A stretch of 64,000 nt of DNA from Cheiracanthium punctorium (Eukaryota > Arthropoda > Arachnida > Araneae > Cheiracanthiidae), in the NCBI GenBank assembly GCA_038373885.1, contig JAWZYV010013556.1:248001-312000 (forward strand), read 5' to 3'. The position numbers and the translations under genes are program-made. Of this stretch, positions 32,560-44,079 are shown piece by piece. A model generated the notes under the pieces. That model was given only the letters and a program-made list of their open reading frames with translations, was not told the origin of the DNA and searched no databases. The first letter of the stretch is position 1. The number at the start of each line of letters is the position of its first letter.

Positions 32560-33130
32560 AAGGAAGCGTTGACTTGCAGATTGGGAGGCGATTTGATCAG
32601 CATTCGGTGAGTTCGTTATTCCGGCATCATTCTAAAATGTTGGCGGAGGGATTCGGTGGGGCTACCGTCAAGGATTTCGGCATTCTCGTTACGGTCTCGA
32701 TGCTCTTTTCTTTTATACCAATTCCACTTCCTGGCCGTCACACTTTCTCCGACGCCGTCTCTCTCTCTCTGGCCTCCTCTCTACGACCACACTCGGCGTC
32801 CAACTCCTGGACAACACCCTCCTTTTCTTCTTTTTCGTCTTTTTTTTCTTACGACAAATCAATCCGGGAGTCCTTTCGTTCATCGCCCCCTTTTTGTGCA
32901 TAATTTTCTTTGCTTTATTTTTCTTCTGAATGGTTCTTCCCCCTAAGTGGTTCTTTTCCACTTTTTTTATCCGCCTCCTTTATTTACGCCCTTCTTGCAA
33001 TTGTCGCCACCAGCTGCGCCCTATAAATTTCTTTTAATTTATTACGGCAATTTCGGCTGCCTTTTAGTGACATCACTTGGCATCACTATGTCTGATCATC
33101 GTAAATCTTTTTGCACCTTCATCCTTCTTT
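32560..33130. other. GC- and pyrimidine-rich island
   Basis: The composition changes sharply from AT-rich to C/T-rich with many CpGs (GGAGGCGATTTGATCAGC, CTCTCTCTCTCTGGCCTCC). A plus frame of 109 codons (32574-32903) is low-complexity Ser/Phe/Pro and overlaps other open frames, so coding is not supported. The island could be an untranslated exon, a promoter region or an unrecognised repeat. It ends where a minus-strand SINE begins. Confidence 0.4.
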
Positions 33131-33133
33131 GTG

Positions 33134-33310
33134 TGCGGGCCATTGTCACACTACAAAAGGCATCTGCCTGAGGGGCGTGCCTTGGTCGGAGGCCATTTAA
33201 GGGGCTCCAACGCGTATAATCTAAAGAAACCACAGCGTTACATCTGGAGAAAACCAGCCAAAACTCCAGACTGTTAGATCGACAGTCACACGGTAGGCCC
33301 GAACGCCGGA
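33134..33310 (-). mobile_element. SINE, minus strand
   Basis: Read on the minus strand: GTCGATCTAACAGTCTGGAG, then TTTTCTCCAGATGTAACGC, TATACGCGTTGGAGCCCC, AATGGCCTCCGACCAAGGC. The block GATCTAACxGTCTGGAGTTTT is shared with 39780 and 55253, defining a subfamily. The tRNA-like head is not clear. Confidence 0.7.
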
Positions 33311-33314
33311 TCTG

Positions 33315-35005
33315 TATAATATTATACATAAGGCAAACTTGGATACTTATCATTTAATGTTACAATACTTAACCATTAGCACTTTAAAACTATTATTTAT
33401 CATGCTTTTCCCTAAGGTTACTGATAATGGAATCAACCAGGAAAAAAATAATAATTTGATAGATAAACGAAGTTTTAATTCTTTTAAAAACGCATTTATA
33501 TCCAAATTTAGGATTCACAATATTACGTTTTACTAGTTTCAAGTCGTAAAATTAAATATGCTTTGAATACTTGTCGTTATCCCTGACTAATGCATCTAGG
33601 AAATGTCATTTTTCATAAAATGTGATTCATCATCACGATATCTGTTTTCACTTAAAGCAAATCAGTCTTAAAAATTCTTATCCAAACAAGTCCTTAGTTC
33701 ACTTGTATGTGTTTAGTGTCAAATAAAGCCTGTTCCGCCACCATATTGGAACTCTGACTTTACCTCAAAGAAGTGACGGCGTAAGTTATTTTCAAAACAA
33801 AAACACGCAGTTACGTAAAGAAATAAAGTCCTTTTTTACAGACTTCAAAAAAGATGAAGGTACTATGTTTTATGCACATATTTTTTATGTATGTTCAGCG
33901 ATAATATTTTACCATATGAACCGATTTTTTTTTACGTACGAAGTAGATAGCTTGGGGGTGGTTTTATATTAATTTAATCCAGTTCTGATGATATTATCAT
34001 TCTGAAAATTGGAAAATAAATGTTTTTAGACAAATACCTAAAGGGTTTTCATTACCGGTGACATGTCGATAGTTGCCAGAGTTGGTCACATTTTGCGGTT
34101 CACCGCGAAGTTCGTCTTCAAAAAAGATTTTATAAAACTGAATGTAGCTTTGCAATATATTCTATCGAGAAATCGGCGAACCCTGCTATTATACGGTAGG
34201 AATAATCTTTTGTTATGGAGAAATAATAAGGTCGCATCTTGAATATTTGCCACCTCTGCTGCTTGAAATATTTCGCTGTGCTAAATATATCAACCTGAAA
34301 AGAATTGTCTATAACAGCAGATGAAGAATACTTTTTTAATAGAAACTATAACGGGAAGTTACTGTACGCATGCGTAAAGCGCCAGCGAATCACCAGAGAA
34401 TAAAAGTCGCCATTGGGGCCAAATATCAAAACTTTTCCATACTTAGTCGCTTTCCTTTTTTTAATAATCTTGCCTGTTAGTGCATGCAATGTAAAAAATA
34501 TTAGCTTAATACTAGTATGTTTATTTTAGGTTTCAATGATGTCTAAGAAGTTTTTACAACTGTAAAAGAAATAAGAAAAGAGCTCGTCCTACGTGTGACA
34601 GCATCTAATGTTCTAAAAGCTTCGTATATGTGCAATGTTGATATTTCTGTCAGTTCACCCCGTAGCGTCTTCTATCGGTTCATTTTAACACTAAAGCGAG
34701 TTTAAAAAGGTGCCCTCGTGGAAATTGTGCCCCGGTCTCCCTATTTTATGATATATGCTCTGCCGGGACGTCCATAGCTCAAAACCAAAAATGTGAGTAG
34801 ATCCTGGAGTCAGGGGAAGTTAGAAGTAAATTCGCTTAATTAATTTGCTTATTAGCAGAGAATAATACCATGTCAAATTTACTTGCACTTCTTAAATTTT
34901 GCAAGAAGTTTTATTTGTTGAATTCTACTTTGGTAATAAACTTTCGCATTGATCGCATTTGTCTGTATGAGTACTCTGTTAGTTGAAAAATGTTGAAGCG
35001 TATCA
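33315..35005. other. AT-rich spacer
   Basis: A GC-richer patch at 34680-34770 (GTGCCCTCGTGGAAATTGTG..) may be part of a dispersed repeat. No gene is supported. Confidence 0.45.
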
Positions 35006-35008
35006 AGA

Positions 35009-35376
35009 GTTAATCAAAATACGAACCCAGCTTTCTAATAAGAGGACGCCAATATTAATCACTGCACTTAGCCATTTATCTAAAACGCGTTTGGCATCCG
35101 TATACTCATCAAATATCACCACGACAGAATAATTATAAGTTAAAAACTAGTCACAATCTAACGATTCACAGTTGTAAAAACAAACGTTAGAACTCTTAAA
35201 ACAATTTAATTCAGCTCTTATTTCCCAACGGTAATCTTCACAAACTCATCAGAGAATATAGAATTTCACAACAGGTTGCCATCGGCAAAATGAGATCTGA
35301 TAAGAATATTTTTTTGAGTAACGTTGCCATTCCCATAAAAATCAATAATAGTTATGATGATAATTCCTTTTCAACA
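35009..35376 (-). repeat. 3' LTR of the BEL/Pao element
   Basis: It shares with the other LTR the blocks GACGCCAATATTAATCACTG, AAAACGCGTTTGGCAT, AAACGTTAGAACTCTTAAAA and AATCTTCACAAACTCATCAG. Outer boundary uncertain by about 20 bp. Confidence 0.85.
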
Positions 35377-35639
35377 TCTTCCCACTTTGTGATTTTACTT
35401 AATAATCAAAACATGAAACTTCAAACACAAATCAAAACATGGGAAGTGTAATGATGTCGACATTGTACAATTCTTCAATTAAATTTCAAAAATAAAAACA
35501 AGAAAAATAAATTCACTTAAAAAAGTTCAATTAGTTCATAAAGTTTACAAGTTTAGTCTTTCAAGAACTTTAATCTTTCTTCCGTATCTACGAAACTTCG
35601 TCTCATCGTCAGAAACACGACCATGGACTTCTTTAAACC

Positions 35640-36850
35640 ATTGGGTATCATCGAAGCATACAAGCTGTTAGAGGATGTTACCCCTAAACGGATATATTCT
35701 TTGAATTGGACGAAGTAATTCTTGATGTGAAGTTATAATTTTACTGTGCCGAACTTTTCCACCTTTCCCTGGAATAAGTTCAGATAGACGTTGTAAAGGC
35801 CAGTAGATTCGTCTCTTATTGTCAGATCCCACCAGGACAATATCGCCAACATAAATGATATCATTTGAATGTTTTCTGCTGATAAGTACGCTTAAGTACT
35901 CTGATTTAAATCGGTTTCTCAAATTCTTGAGTAACGATTATCTCTATTTGATTCTTTTAGCAAGAGATTTCTCATCAACAGCATCAACATCCGGAAGCTT
36001 CTATTCTTGAATATCCTGAAGGAACAATGATGGCGATATAGGTTTAATGGCTTCATCTTTTGTGATGTAGGTCAGAGGACTTGAATTAATGACACTTTCA
36101 CAATCTGGTAAAATAGTTTTCATTTCTTCATACTTTAAACTCGCTTTTCCTAACACTCTTCAGATCTTTCATTATTCTGACCAGCCTCCCCCACCAGGAA
36201 GCTGTTGGCGGGTTGAACTTCCATTCAATAGCATTAACAGCTCCATGCTTTTGAATACAATCCCAATCCAAACGTTTCAACGAATTAGCAGCTCCGACAA
36301 AGTTAGAGCCATTGTCACAGTAAACAGTTGAGCATCTTCCTGTGCGCTCCATGAATCTTCTGAATGCCAACAGAAAAGCATCCGTTGAAGTGCAAGTAAT
36401 ACAAAATGAACTGCTCTAAACACTGCGCAAGTAAAAATCAGTACCCAACCTTTCTTCTTGTCTTTCAGAAATAGCGAACCAGCCATGTCTATTGCCGTTA
36501 ATTTGGAATACTGTTGCATCTCTCACACGATTTTCAGTAAGTGGGGAAAGTTATAGTTTTTATATTTTTGGAGCTAAATCTTTTACAAATAACACAGTTA
36601 GCTAACACTCTTTTTACAATTTTCCTTCCATGCAAAATCCAATACCTTTCTCAAGGGGTATTCAAAAGCATCTGCACTCCAACATGGCAGTTCTTAACGT
36701 GAGCAATGCAGAATAATCGTTTCACTACTTCATGGATTTCTGGAAGTACGGCGGGTTTTAGGAAATCTTCGCTATCTTTTCGATGTTATTTTTGTTTTCA
36801 GTCGAATAACTCCTTGCTCATCTTTAAAAACGTTTTAGCTTAAAAGAGTT
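35640..36850 (-). pseudogene. BEL/Pao integrase (HHCC, DDE core, DUF5641-like tail), degraded
   Basis: Read on the minus strand from 36850: DEQGVIRLKTKI, then an HHCC zinc-binding module (HEVVKRLFCIAHVKNCHVG.., ending CVICKRFSSK). The rve core follows with its three acidic positions visible: AIDMAGSLF (first Asp), TVYCDNGSNFVGAAN (second Asp), and DCESVINSSPLTYIT (Glu). The C-terminal piece 35922-35668 reads VGDIVLVGSDNKRRIYWPLQ then ELLRPIQRIYPF, the DUF5641-like tail typical of BEL/Pao pol. A frameshift lies near 36385 (between FRAVHFVLL and AFRRFMERTGR) and stops lie at about 35945-36005. Catalytic residues survive, but the frame does not. Confidence 0.88.
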
Positions 36851-36873
36851 TTAAGCTGACCGTCAGTCTAAGG

Positions 36874-37256
36874 GTTAGTCAAAATACCAACCCAGGTTTC
36901 TAATAAGCGGACGCCAATATTAATCACTGCACCTAGTCGTTTATCTAAAACGCGTTTGGCATATGTATACTCATCAAATACAACCACGGCAGTAATAATT
37001 CTAAGTTAAAAATAAATATTAGTTACAATCTAACGATTGTCAAAATTGTAACGCAGTCAAAAAAACAAACGTTAGAACTCTTAAAACAATTTAATTCAAC
37101 TCTTATTTCCCAACGGAAATCTTCACAAACTCATCAGAGAATCTAAAATTATACAAGTTGCCATCAGCAAAATGAGACTTCATAAGAATATTTTTGAGTA
37201 ATGTTGCCATCCCAATAAAACTCAATAATAGTTATAATGGTAATGCATTTTCAACA
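36874..37256 (-). repeat. 5' LTR of the BEL/Pao element
   Basis: Same blocks as the LTR at 35009, with an extra ~15-bp insertion near 37040. It abuts the pol remnant directly, so the 5' internal region including the primer-binding site and gag is deleted. Confidence 0.85.
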
Positions 37257-38618
37257 GAAAACTTGATAATTTTAAATCTGAATTATAAGAAGGGAAATGA
37301 AATAGTGAAAAAATAAACATTTAATAACAGATCATAAAAATAAAGTCTTTATAATTCTATCTGTGGGTGCTCTTTTAAAGAATGCACTAATGTCAAAAGC
37401 TTTTAAAATAAATCTGAAAGATCTTAAAAAACATTATAGGTACTTTACAATATAACGCAAATATTTACATTAAGAGATTAAACTGAAGTTTTGCGCCTTT
37501 ATTTTCAAAGTTTTAAAGCTTATCGAAAACCATATGTCTGAAATTTGGAGTATTTAGAATACTACATATTTAAACCACTTACTGCAAACTCATTTTTAGA
37601 GTGAATATTATTTTAGTTCATTTCTTAGAAAAACCCATTCTTATAATTAACACTTTTTTTTTAAAATTCATTCTGCATGAAAATATAGTTATCGATTGAA
37701 CATATCTTATTCCTTAGAAAAATATATCTATAGAAGGAACATTATTTTAATATATTTCCAAGAAAAATGCATTCATACACGGAACATTTTTACTTCATTC
37801 TCTAGAAAAATATTCTTAGAATGCATATTATATTAGTTTCTTTAAATTTATACAGTTGGTTTGATCCCCTTCTTTATATTTATCTCAAATGTATTAATGT
37901 TTAAGAAACGAGCAGATATCAATGTTTAATCTACTATTAATAAATTGCTCTGAAACATTTTACATTCAGGTAATATAATTATGTAATAAATGATTTTTTA
38001 CTAGAAAAAACGGACATTTATTTGTGAATGCATCTTACATATAAATTACTTTATAAATCTCAAACATTTAATTTTATATCATATAATAATTTTAAACAAA
38101 GATAATAATTATAAAATTTCACTCATTTTTAATTGTTTTTTTGCCATAAACAAAATCAGTAAATTAAAACAATGTTTAAAATCTCTCAATTGTAATATTC
38201 AATTAAGATCATTTTTAATTAATAATTAAATAGTCTTTCATAAAAAAATTCTTTATCTAGTAGGTTCCTACTTATTTACATCATAAAATAGACTCTTTTT
38301 AGCAGATTGAAAGATTTCCATTATCAGTAGAGTTTAGAATTTAAAAAATTTCCATTCTAAGAAGCATTTTGAATGCCTAAGCAACATCCTATTCAAACTG
38401 CGCAGTTTCTTTCATCCTTTGAAATTCTTAAAAATCTTGACATTCATATAATGTTTGAAGCCTCGTGCTTTTGGGGATCATGCAGATAAACAAAAAATAG
38501 GAGATTCCTTTAAATATCAGAACCATCTGCTCCCTCAGAACTACGGGGAAATAAAAATTCGAACTCCAATGTATGCAATCCTATTGTGGGACTTTCAAAA
38601 AATTTCTGACAGTTTCGT

Positions 38619-38643
38619 AAATATATATATATATATATATATT
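38619..38643 (+). repeat. (TA)n microsatellite
   Basis: An uninterrupted AT tract of about 24 bases. Confidence 0.95.
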
Positions 38644-39167
38644 ACGATTTCCAAAGATAGATCATGCGGACAAGTATGCAGATTTGGCTATCTTTGGATT
38701 TAGCTTTCTTTTAAAAGGTTAAGAGATATGATTTGAAGTAAAAGGTAGATTAAAATGCTATACTTAAAGAGCAGCTCAGTTGAAGATTGAATGAAGAGAA
38801 CCTTAATGGAAAAAGTACTGCACCATACCTAAAATTTATTGCATTGTACTGCATGTATAAGGAAGTATGCATAATGGAGATTAAAAGAAAATGAATGATC
38901 GAAGCAAAATAACTTTGCTAGACGTATGGTAGTTTTATTTATTTTATATAGTAATGAACATGTATCTTATAAAAAGAAAACAGAACCGGTTTTTAAAAGT
39001 TAAAATTGAGAACTTTGTAAGATAACACATATGAATAAAAAATGTCACACAATCGGTTTGGTAATACAAAATGTCCATTCTTCCGCAGCTGCAAAGTGTT
39101 CTGCCGACCAACATAGGCAGTAGAGCTGAGTTCTAACTATTTCTGTCGCAGTTCTAACTTTCCTGCC

Positions 39168-39194
39168 ATGATGATGATGATGATGGTGGATGAT
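39168..39194 (+). repeat. (ATG)n microsatellite
   Basis: ATGATGATGATGATGATGG followed by TGGATGATCC. Confidence 0.9.
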
Positions 39195-39732
39195 CCTGTG
39201 GATGAAGATATTTTTGCAACTGAGGAAGGGTTGACCTTTTGTAGCACTGAAAAAAATCGTTTTGGGGCACTATTATTTATGTGTGTTATCTTACAAAATT
39301 TTATTTAATTTTAATATACAACACGTGTTATTTCACTTTTAAGAGAATAAAATTATATTTTCTTTACTTAGATTGACATTCATTGTTAGAATACTATGTC
39401 ATATTTCATCAAAGTTTTTGTGTCCCTTTACTTTAATTTTTCTTTCTGAATTTTAGAAGCTTTACTTCAAAATCTACCTTCAGTTATTTTTTCACACTTT
39501 CTTATTCGTTTATTTTCATTTATACATTTTAAAACAATGCTAATTGCAAAATTCAAACTGTTTTAAAGTAGATATAAAGAAAGGAGTGTTTCTGAGTACC
39601 AGTCAGTTGTTTCCCTGTTGGGAGGGTATTTTTATGGCCCATTTTTCCTAACCTAAACATGTTATATTTTATTAATATTTAACAACTATTGCCGAGTAAT
39701 GACCGATTGTTTAGACAATGAACATATAAAAA

Positions 39733-39900
39733 TGGCTGAAGTCTTCAGGCCGAGGTTTTGACCTCTATTGTGGCTCTCGATCTAACGGTCTGGAGTTTTG
39801 GGCGATATTCTCCAGATGCAGTTTAAATACGCGTTATATAACCCTTTGAATAAGTCCTCCGTTCAAGGCATCTGAATGATTCAAGGCATCTGAAGATATG
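39733..39900 (+). mobile_element. diverged SINE
   Basis: Contains CTCGATCTAACGGTCTGGAG, then TTCTCCAGATGCAGTTTAAA and ACGCGTTATATAACCCTTTG, and ends in a partial duplication TCAAGGCATCTGAA. Same subfamily as 33134 and 55193. The head has GAGGTTTTGACCTC where a B box would be. Confidence 0.65.
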
Positions 39901-40194
39901 AATGAATTCGTTAATTAGTTAAATAAACTTAATTTAATTAAAAAGAAAAATATGAATTTGCATGACTTACCCTATCGTAAAACTTGGAAAGTTTATCATG
40001 CATTTAATAAGGATAATTTGTTAATAAATTCAGGAAGTACTGCATCTTTATTTTCACCATTAAAATTGAAATGCAAATATAACAACAAAAAATATTATAT
40101 TCGACAACTTTCAATTAAATGAAATACTCCATGATTGTGCACATTAAACCAGTGATAAAGAATAATCACCCGTAATTCTACTTGTTCTTAAGTT

Positions 40195-40470
40195 AACAAA
40201 TTATCGAGGCAAATTTATATGCTATAACAGCTGACTTAAAAGTAGATACATGCAAAGCTTAAAGTAATTACCACTCTTTGTTTGAGAGTTGTATTTGCTC
40301 TAATTGCTGAAACAGTTTCAGAATCGTGCTATTTGCAGATTTAATGTTTGTTAAAATGACATATGTACGAATTTTGACAATTTCGGAAACGAAATCGACC
40401 AAAAGTATTCGCAGAATTCTGTTAAAGTAGATATAAAATGAGCAATCTGAAATAAGTAGAATGGCCACTA
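40195..40470 (-). pseudogene. ORF-family copy 1 (minus), unidentified
   Basis: The minus-strand frame reads ..RILRILLVDFVSEIVKIR..NIKSANSTILKLFQQLEQIQ LSNKEW, then a stop at about 40268. TACTTTAACAG, a possible acceptor, lies just before ATTCTGCG near 40420. The last ~35 codons are shared with copies at 41440-41660 and 43845-44075. The downstream non-coding flank (AAATTATCG..GCAAATTTA.ATGCTA.AACAGCTG) is conserved too. No domain is recognised. The end looks amphipathic and could be helical. A duplicated gene end or a repeat carrying a chance ORF are both possible. Confidence 0.4.
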
Positions 40471-40474
40471 ATGG

Positions 40475-41435
40475 TAAGTTTGTTGTAATTTTACGATTAA
40501 GAAAAAAAATGTAAAAGAAATATAAAGATAGCCTCCTTTTACTTAATACATAATTTACTCAATTGTGCTTCATATTTATTATTATTATATCTAAGTTAAA
40601 AACGTACATTTTAATTATAATATTTATTTTTAACTCGTATAAATAATGTTTAAGTTTCATATGAATATTATGCAGGTTTTTATTGAAAAAACATTTTTGA
40701 TTCTTTAAAATGTAATTTTTTGCGTTAAAAAATTACAAATAGCTCAACACTCTTTAATTTATGATGTGTATATGTTAGATGTATTGGGAAGGAACGCAAT
40801 TTTTTCGTATGTTAGCATTTTGTCTAGTCAAATTTACTAAAGATAATAATACGAAATTTGACGTGCATGTGAGATTTTTAGCGTACATGCTAAATTGCAG
40901 AACATTTTCTAAAATTCATAAACTATGGGGGATAGGGGCCAAAAACGTTCTTATCACATATCCTGCTTAATCGCAAAAAGAAAAGAGATATCCATAAAAT
41001 CCTTGTTGTAAAATACAGCAAATGACGCCTCCTTTTACATTCCTCAGCATGCATAGATTTGTCTCATTCTTCAACAATGAACATTTAATGGACTTTTCTA
41101 CAAAATAATGTTATCGGTAACGTCACGAACAAAATGATGTTATCGGTAATGTTCTCTGTAAAATTCTAGATTTAAAATTTAACAAATATGTGCCTATTCT
41201 TAGGCACAGATTGCTTGCAATTCAATACTTCTTGAAAACTTATTTGTTTGAATTTTAAGTAAAATAAAAAAAGAACTTTGCGGTAAACCTAATATTTTAT
41301 ATTATTATAAGAACTCAAAGTCAACATAATTGGAATGTAAAAGTAAAACACAAAATGATTTAATGAAATAAAATACAATACAGTTGTTCTAACATATATA
41401 AAACCAGTTAAAAATTCGAAAAGAAAGCTGTTAGA
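40475..41435. other. AT-rich spacer
   Basis: Nothing recognised. Confidence 0.5.
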
Positions 41436-41439
41436 GTAT

Positions 41440-41660
41440 TATTAATATTTCACATGTTTACAAATTATTCGATCAAACTTAGATGATAAAATAGCTGCAG
41501 TAAATCAACAGAAATACTCAAAACAATTATATAAATAATCCTTCAACTGGGAAACTTATGACTAATATAATTGTTCTTTGATTTCAACCTGATTTTGCAC
41601 AATTTGCTAAAATGATTTTAGAATTGGGGCTATTTGCTGTTTTACTATGTTTGCAAATGG
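41440..41660 (-). pseudogene. ORF-family copy 2 (minus), degraded
   Basis: Matching minus-strand segments are SKTANS, ILKSF and QIVQNQVEIKEQL, interrupted by a frameshift and a stop. The flank ACAAATTATTCGATCAAACT.AGATGATAAAATAGCTGCAG aligns with the other copies. Confidence 0.45.
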
Positions 41661-41664
41661 TTAA

Positions 41665-42910
41665 AAATAGAGAATAAATTTTCTAATAAATAATTTCACA
41701 GATACTTTTAAATGATAATCATAAAAATAAATTGTTAACTTTACCACCGCAAAATTTGAAATCTTGTTTACAAAATTAATAGTTTTGCTATATAAATTTT
41801 GAAGCATTAAAAGCGAGTTAAGCCGCTGCATCAAAATTTGTATTGTCCTGTAAAAGTAGAGCAAAGTAATTATTTTATCAGTAATCGTTTAAGAAAATTG
41901 TGTATCCCTTGTGCATATTAATCACACCATTTGAAAAGAAAATTAGCATTACAATAGAAAACTGTCAGTTAGTTATAAATTATTAATTCATTAATATATC
42001 GAATTGCCACGACAAACATTATCTATTAGCTTCAATAAAACAAGGAAACTCCGAGCAATAACGAAATCGTCACATTTAACAGTATAACTAATAACTAATG
42101 ATTATTCTTTCTTTACAAGTTACTTTCTTGCTTAACTCATGAATAAGTTTCAAATAGACCAAGCATTTTTAGTTTTAGTGTTTGTTTAAATGATAAATGA
42201 ATCAGTATATAATTTTCTGGAAATAAATGGTTATGCAAATATTAGTAAAAATATACGAAGTAAAGATACTCTGGATCTAGAAAATTTTAAAAATAAGTAA
42301 TAAATTCATTAAACTGAATGACGGTATGCCATATCTTAATGTTACAATTTAATGTAATTTCTTTCGTAATTTATAATATGTTAAATTGCTAATTTGTTTT
42401 AACTTTTACTTTAGTTCATTTAATTGTGAAAATTAAGTAAAACTTCAGTAGTTTATAGTTGTTTATGCTGCATTTTTAAGAGGAAATGTTTGTACTTGTA
42501 AAATATGTAGTTACTGGAATTGGAACACGAAAATTAAGTAATTTTGGGTAATTAATTTTTACCTAAATAATACTTTTTTTATTAAAGATTGTTTAATTAA
42601 AAATAAAATACATCGTGCTCATATGTATTGATGCATTTTTCGTAAAATTAACGCTAAAAAAAAAAAAGCTGTTACTGAAATATACGTTTTCTTTAACTCT
42701 GCTGTTATGTTCACATTTACTATACACATGTAACGTTCGGGTCAATATGACCCGAACATCGAAGACTAACTACAGGAGTTTAATTTTTACAAAATTATAA
42801 AACTATATCAATCTTAGGATAACTAATTTCACCATAAGGGGAAAAAAGCAAACATTAAAATCTGAAGCACTTTCATACTTTAAATACGCACTACCGTGCT
42901 ATTTATTACA
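41665..42910. other. AT-rich spacer
   Basis: A short inverted repeat (TTCGGGTCAATATGACCCGAA near 42737) is present. No gene. Confidence 0.5.
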
Positions 42911-42914
42911 AGCG

Positions 42915-43430
42915 TATCATAATCCATGGGTCGTCCTTATTTTTCTTCATATTACATGAAATTGGAAAGTGTATCAATATTCATGAGTGTAAAGTATTTT
43001 TCTTCCTAGTTCCATAAAACACATCTTTGGGATCGAAATCTATCTTAAAATTGCCTACTAAAATAGTTTTGCAATCTTCGCCAACCATATTCCAACTATA
43101 CTTCACCATTTTAAATACTGTTTGGAATGGGCATCGTATTTCGTGAGTGCACCATATTTGTCTTCCCTGTTCCATAAACACTTCTTCGGATTTTTACTCT
43201 ATTTCAAAAAGGCCTACTAAAGCTATTTTACAATCTTGGCCAGGCATATTCTGACTCTACTTTTCCTTTGTGATAAACTATCGCATTTGCCAGTTTCACG
43301 CCAAATTTGGAAGGTATCGCCAAGATTGGTTTGGATTACAAATTTCAAACCTTGTGCAACTTTCAACATTTTATTCTCAACCCCCCCTCCCATCCGCGTT
43401 ATCTGGCAAACATATTTGAAAAATGCCTCG
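42915..43430 (-). repeat. ~170-bp repeat family, inverted locus (two units)
   Basis: Units 'TTCCATAAAACACATCTTTGG..GCCTACTAAAATAGTTTTGCAATCTTCGCCAACCATATTC' begin near 42960 and 43130. The reverse complement matches the three units at 52680-53130. Beyond the array, TCGCCAAGATTGG..CAACATTTTATTCTC..ATCTGGCAAAC matches the flank at 52490-52670, so whole elements rather than single units are shared. The left edge (GTATCATAATCCATGGGTCG) resembles the 1.8-kb minisatellite. Confidence 0.8.
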
Positions 43431-43844
43431 ACACGATAAATTGTGTCCACGCTAAATAATCTGCTTGATTTTAATAGCACTGTATTGCTAATGCTTTAAT
43501 TATCGCTTTTTATGTATTATAAAATAACAGATTAAAATGCTTGAATTTCTTCCATTATAATAGGAACACTAAATGGAAGGGAGTATTGGTGTTAATATAT
43601 GAAAGTAATTAAAAACTATGTTATAAGAAAGTAGTTTCTTATTATTTTGCATATATTTTAAAATATTAGATATTTACGTTTCTGCATTAAAAATGGATAT
43701 AAAAATAGAGTACAAAATAATTTTGGCTTCATTTAATCAAATAAAACACAATCTGCTTGCATAAATCCAGTTTAAAAATTAAAATAAGCGTTTACTGCTA
43801 CAACTGTCAGTAAATTATAAATACTTCCTTCAATAATAAGTTTA

Positions 43845-44075
43845 CAAATTACCGGAGCAAATTTAGATGCTAAAACAGCTGCAGCAAAATTAAGAAAAGC
43901 AACATCATTCATTCAGCTGGAGAACCTATAACTAATGATTGTTCTTTGTTCTCGAGCTGAGTTTGTACTAATTGATAAATCTCTTTTAGAATCGAGCTAG
44001 TTGCGCTTTTAATGTTTTTTTAAGTGGTGAACATATTTGTTCAAAATTTTCAGCAAACGAATGCTAATGTGAACA
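43845..44075 (-). pseudogene. ORF-family copy 3 (minus), best C-terminus
   Basis: The minus strand reads NIKSATSSILKEIYQLVQTQ LENKEQSLVIGSPAE and a stop, 35 codons without interruption, aligning with copy 1 (NIKSANSTILKLFQQLEQIQ). Upstream, an indel next to the CACCACTTAAAAAAA run shifts frame relative to copy 1. Flanking non-coding sequence is conserved with both other copies. No family is recognised. Confidence 0.45.
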
Positions 44076-44079
44076 TTAT

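Larger units (their letters stand above)
35009..37256 (-). mobile_element. internally deleted BEL/Pao LTR retrotransposon
   Basis: Two direct repeats of about 368 and 383 bp (35009-35376 and 36874-37256) flank about 1.5 kb that encodes, on the minus strand, only the end of BEL/Pao pol. On that strand each LTR starts TGTTGAAAA; the 3' ends are less certain. Gag, protease, RT and most of RNase H are gone, so the element is a deletion derivative or recombinant. Stops and frameshifts and the diverged LTRs indicate an old insertion. Confidence 0.88.
37260..39730. other. AT-rich desert
   Basis: No gene. It includes the TA and ATG microsatellites listed separately. Confidence 0.5.

Noticed and set aside
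32574..32961. 109-, 96- and 82-codon overlapping frames
   Set aside because: Low-complexity Ser/Pro/Phe and Lys/Arg tracts arise on both strands of a pyrimidine-rich island.
33339..33536. possible homology of the frame end here with the frame at 57045-57287 (SFNSFK..F.KFRI)
   Set aside because: The shared stretch is about 15 residues in T/A-rich DNA with no flanking similarity, so it is not separable from chance.
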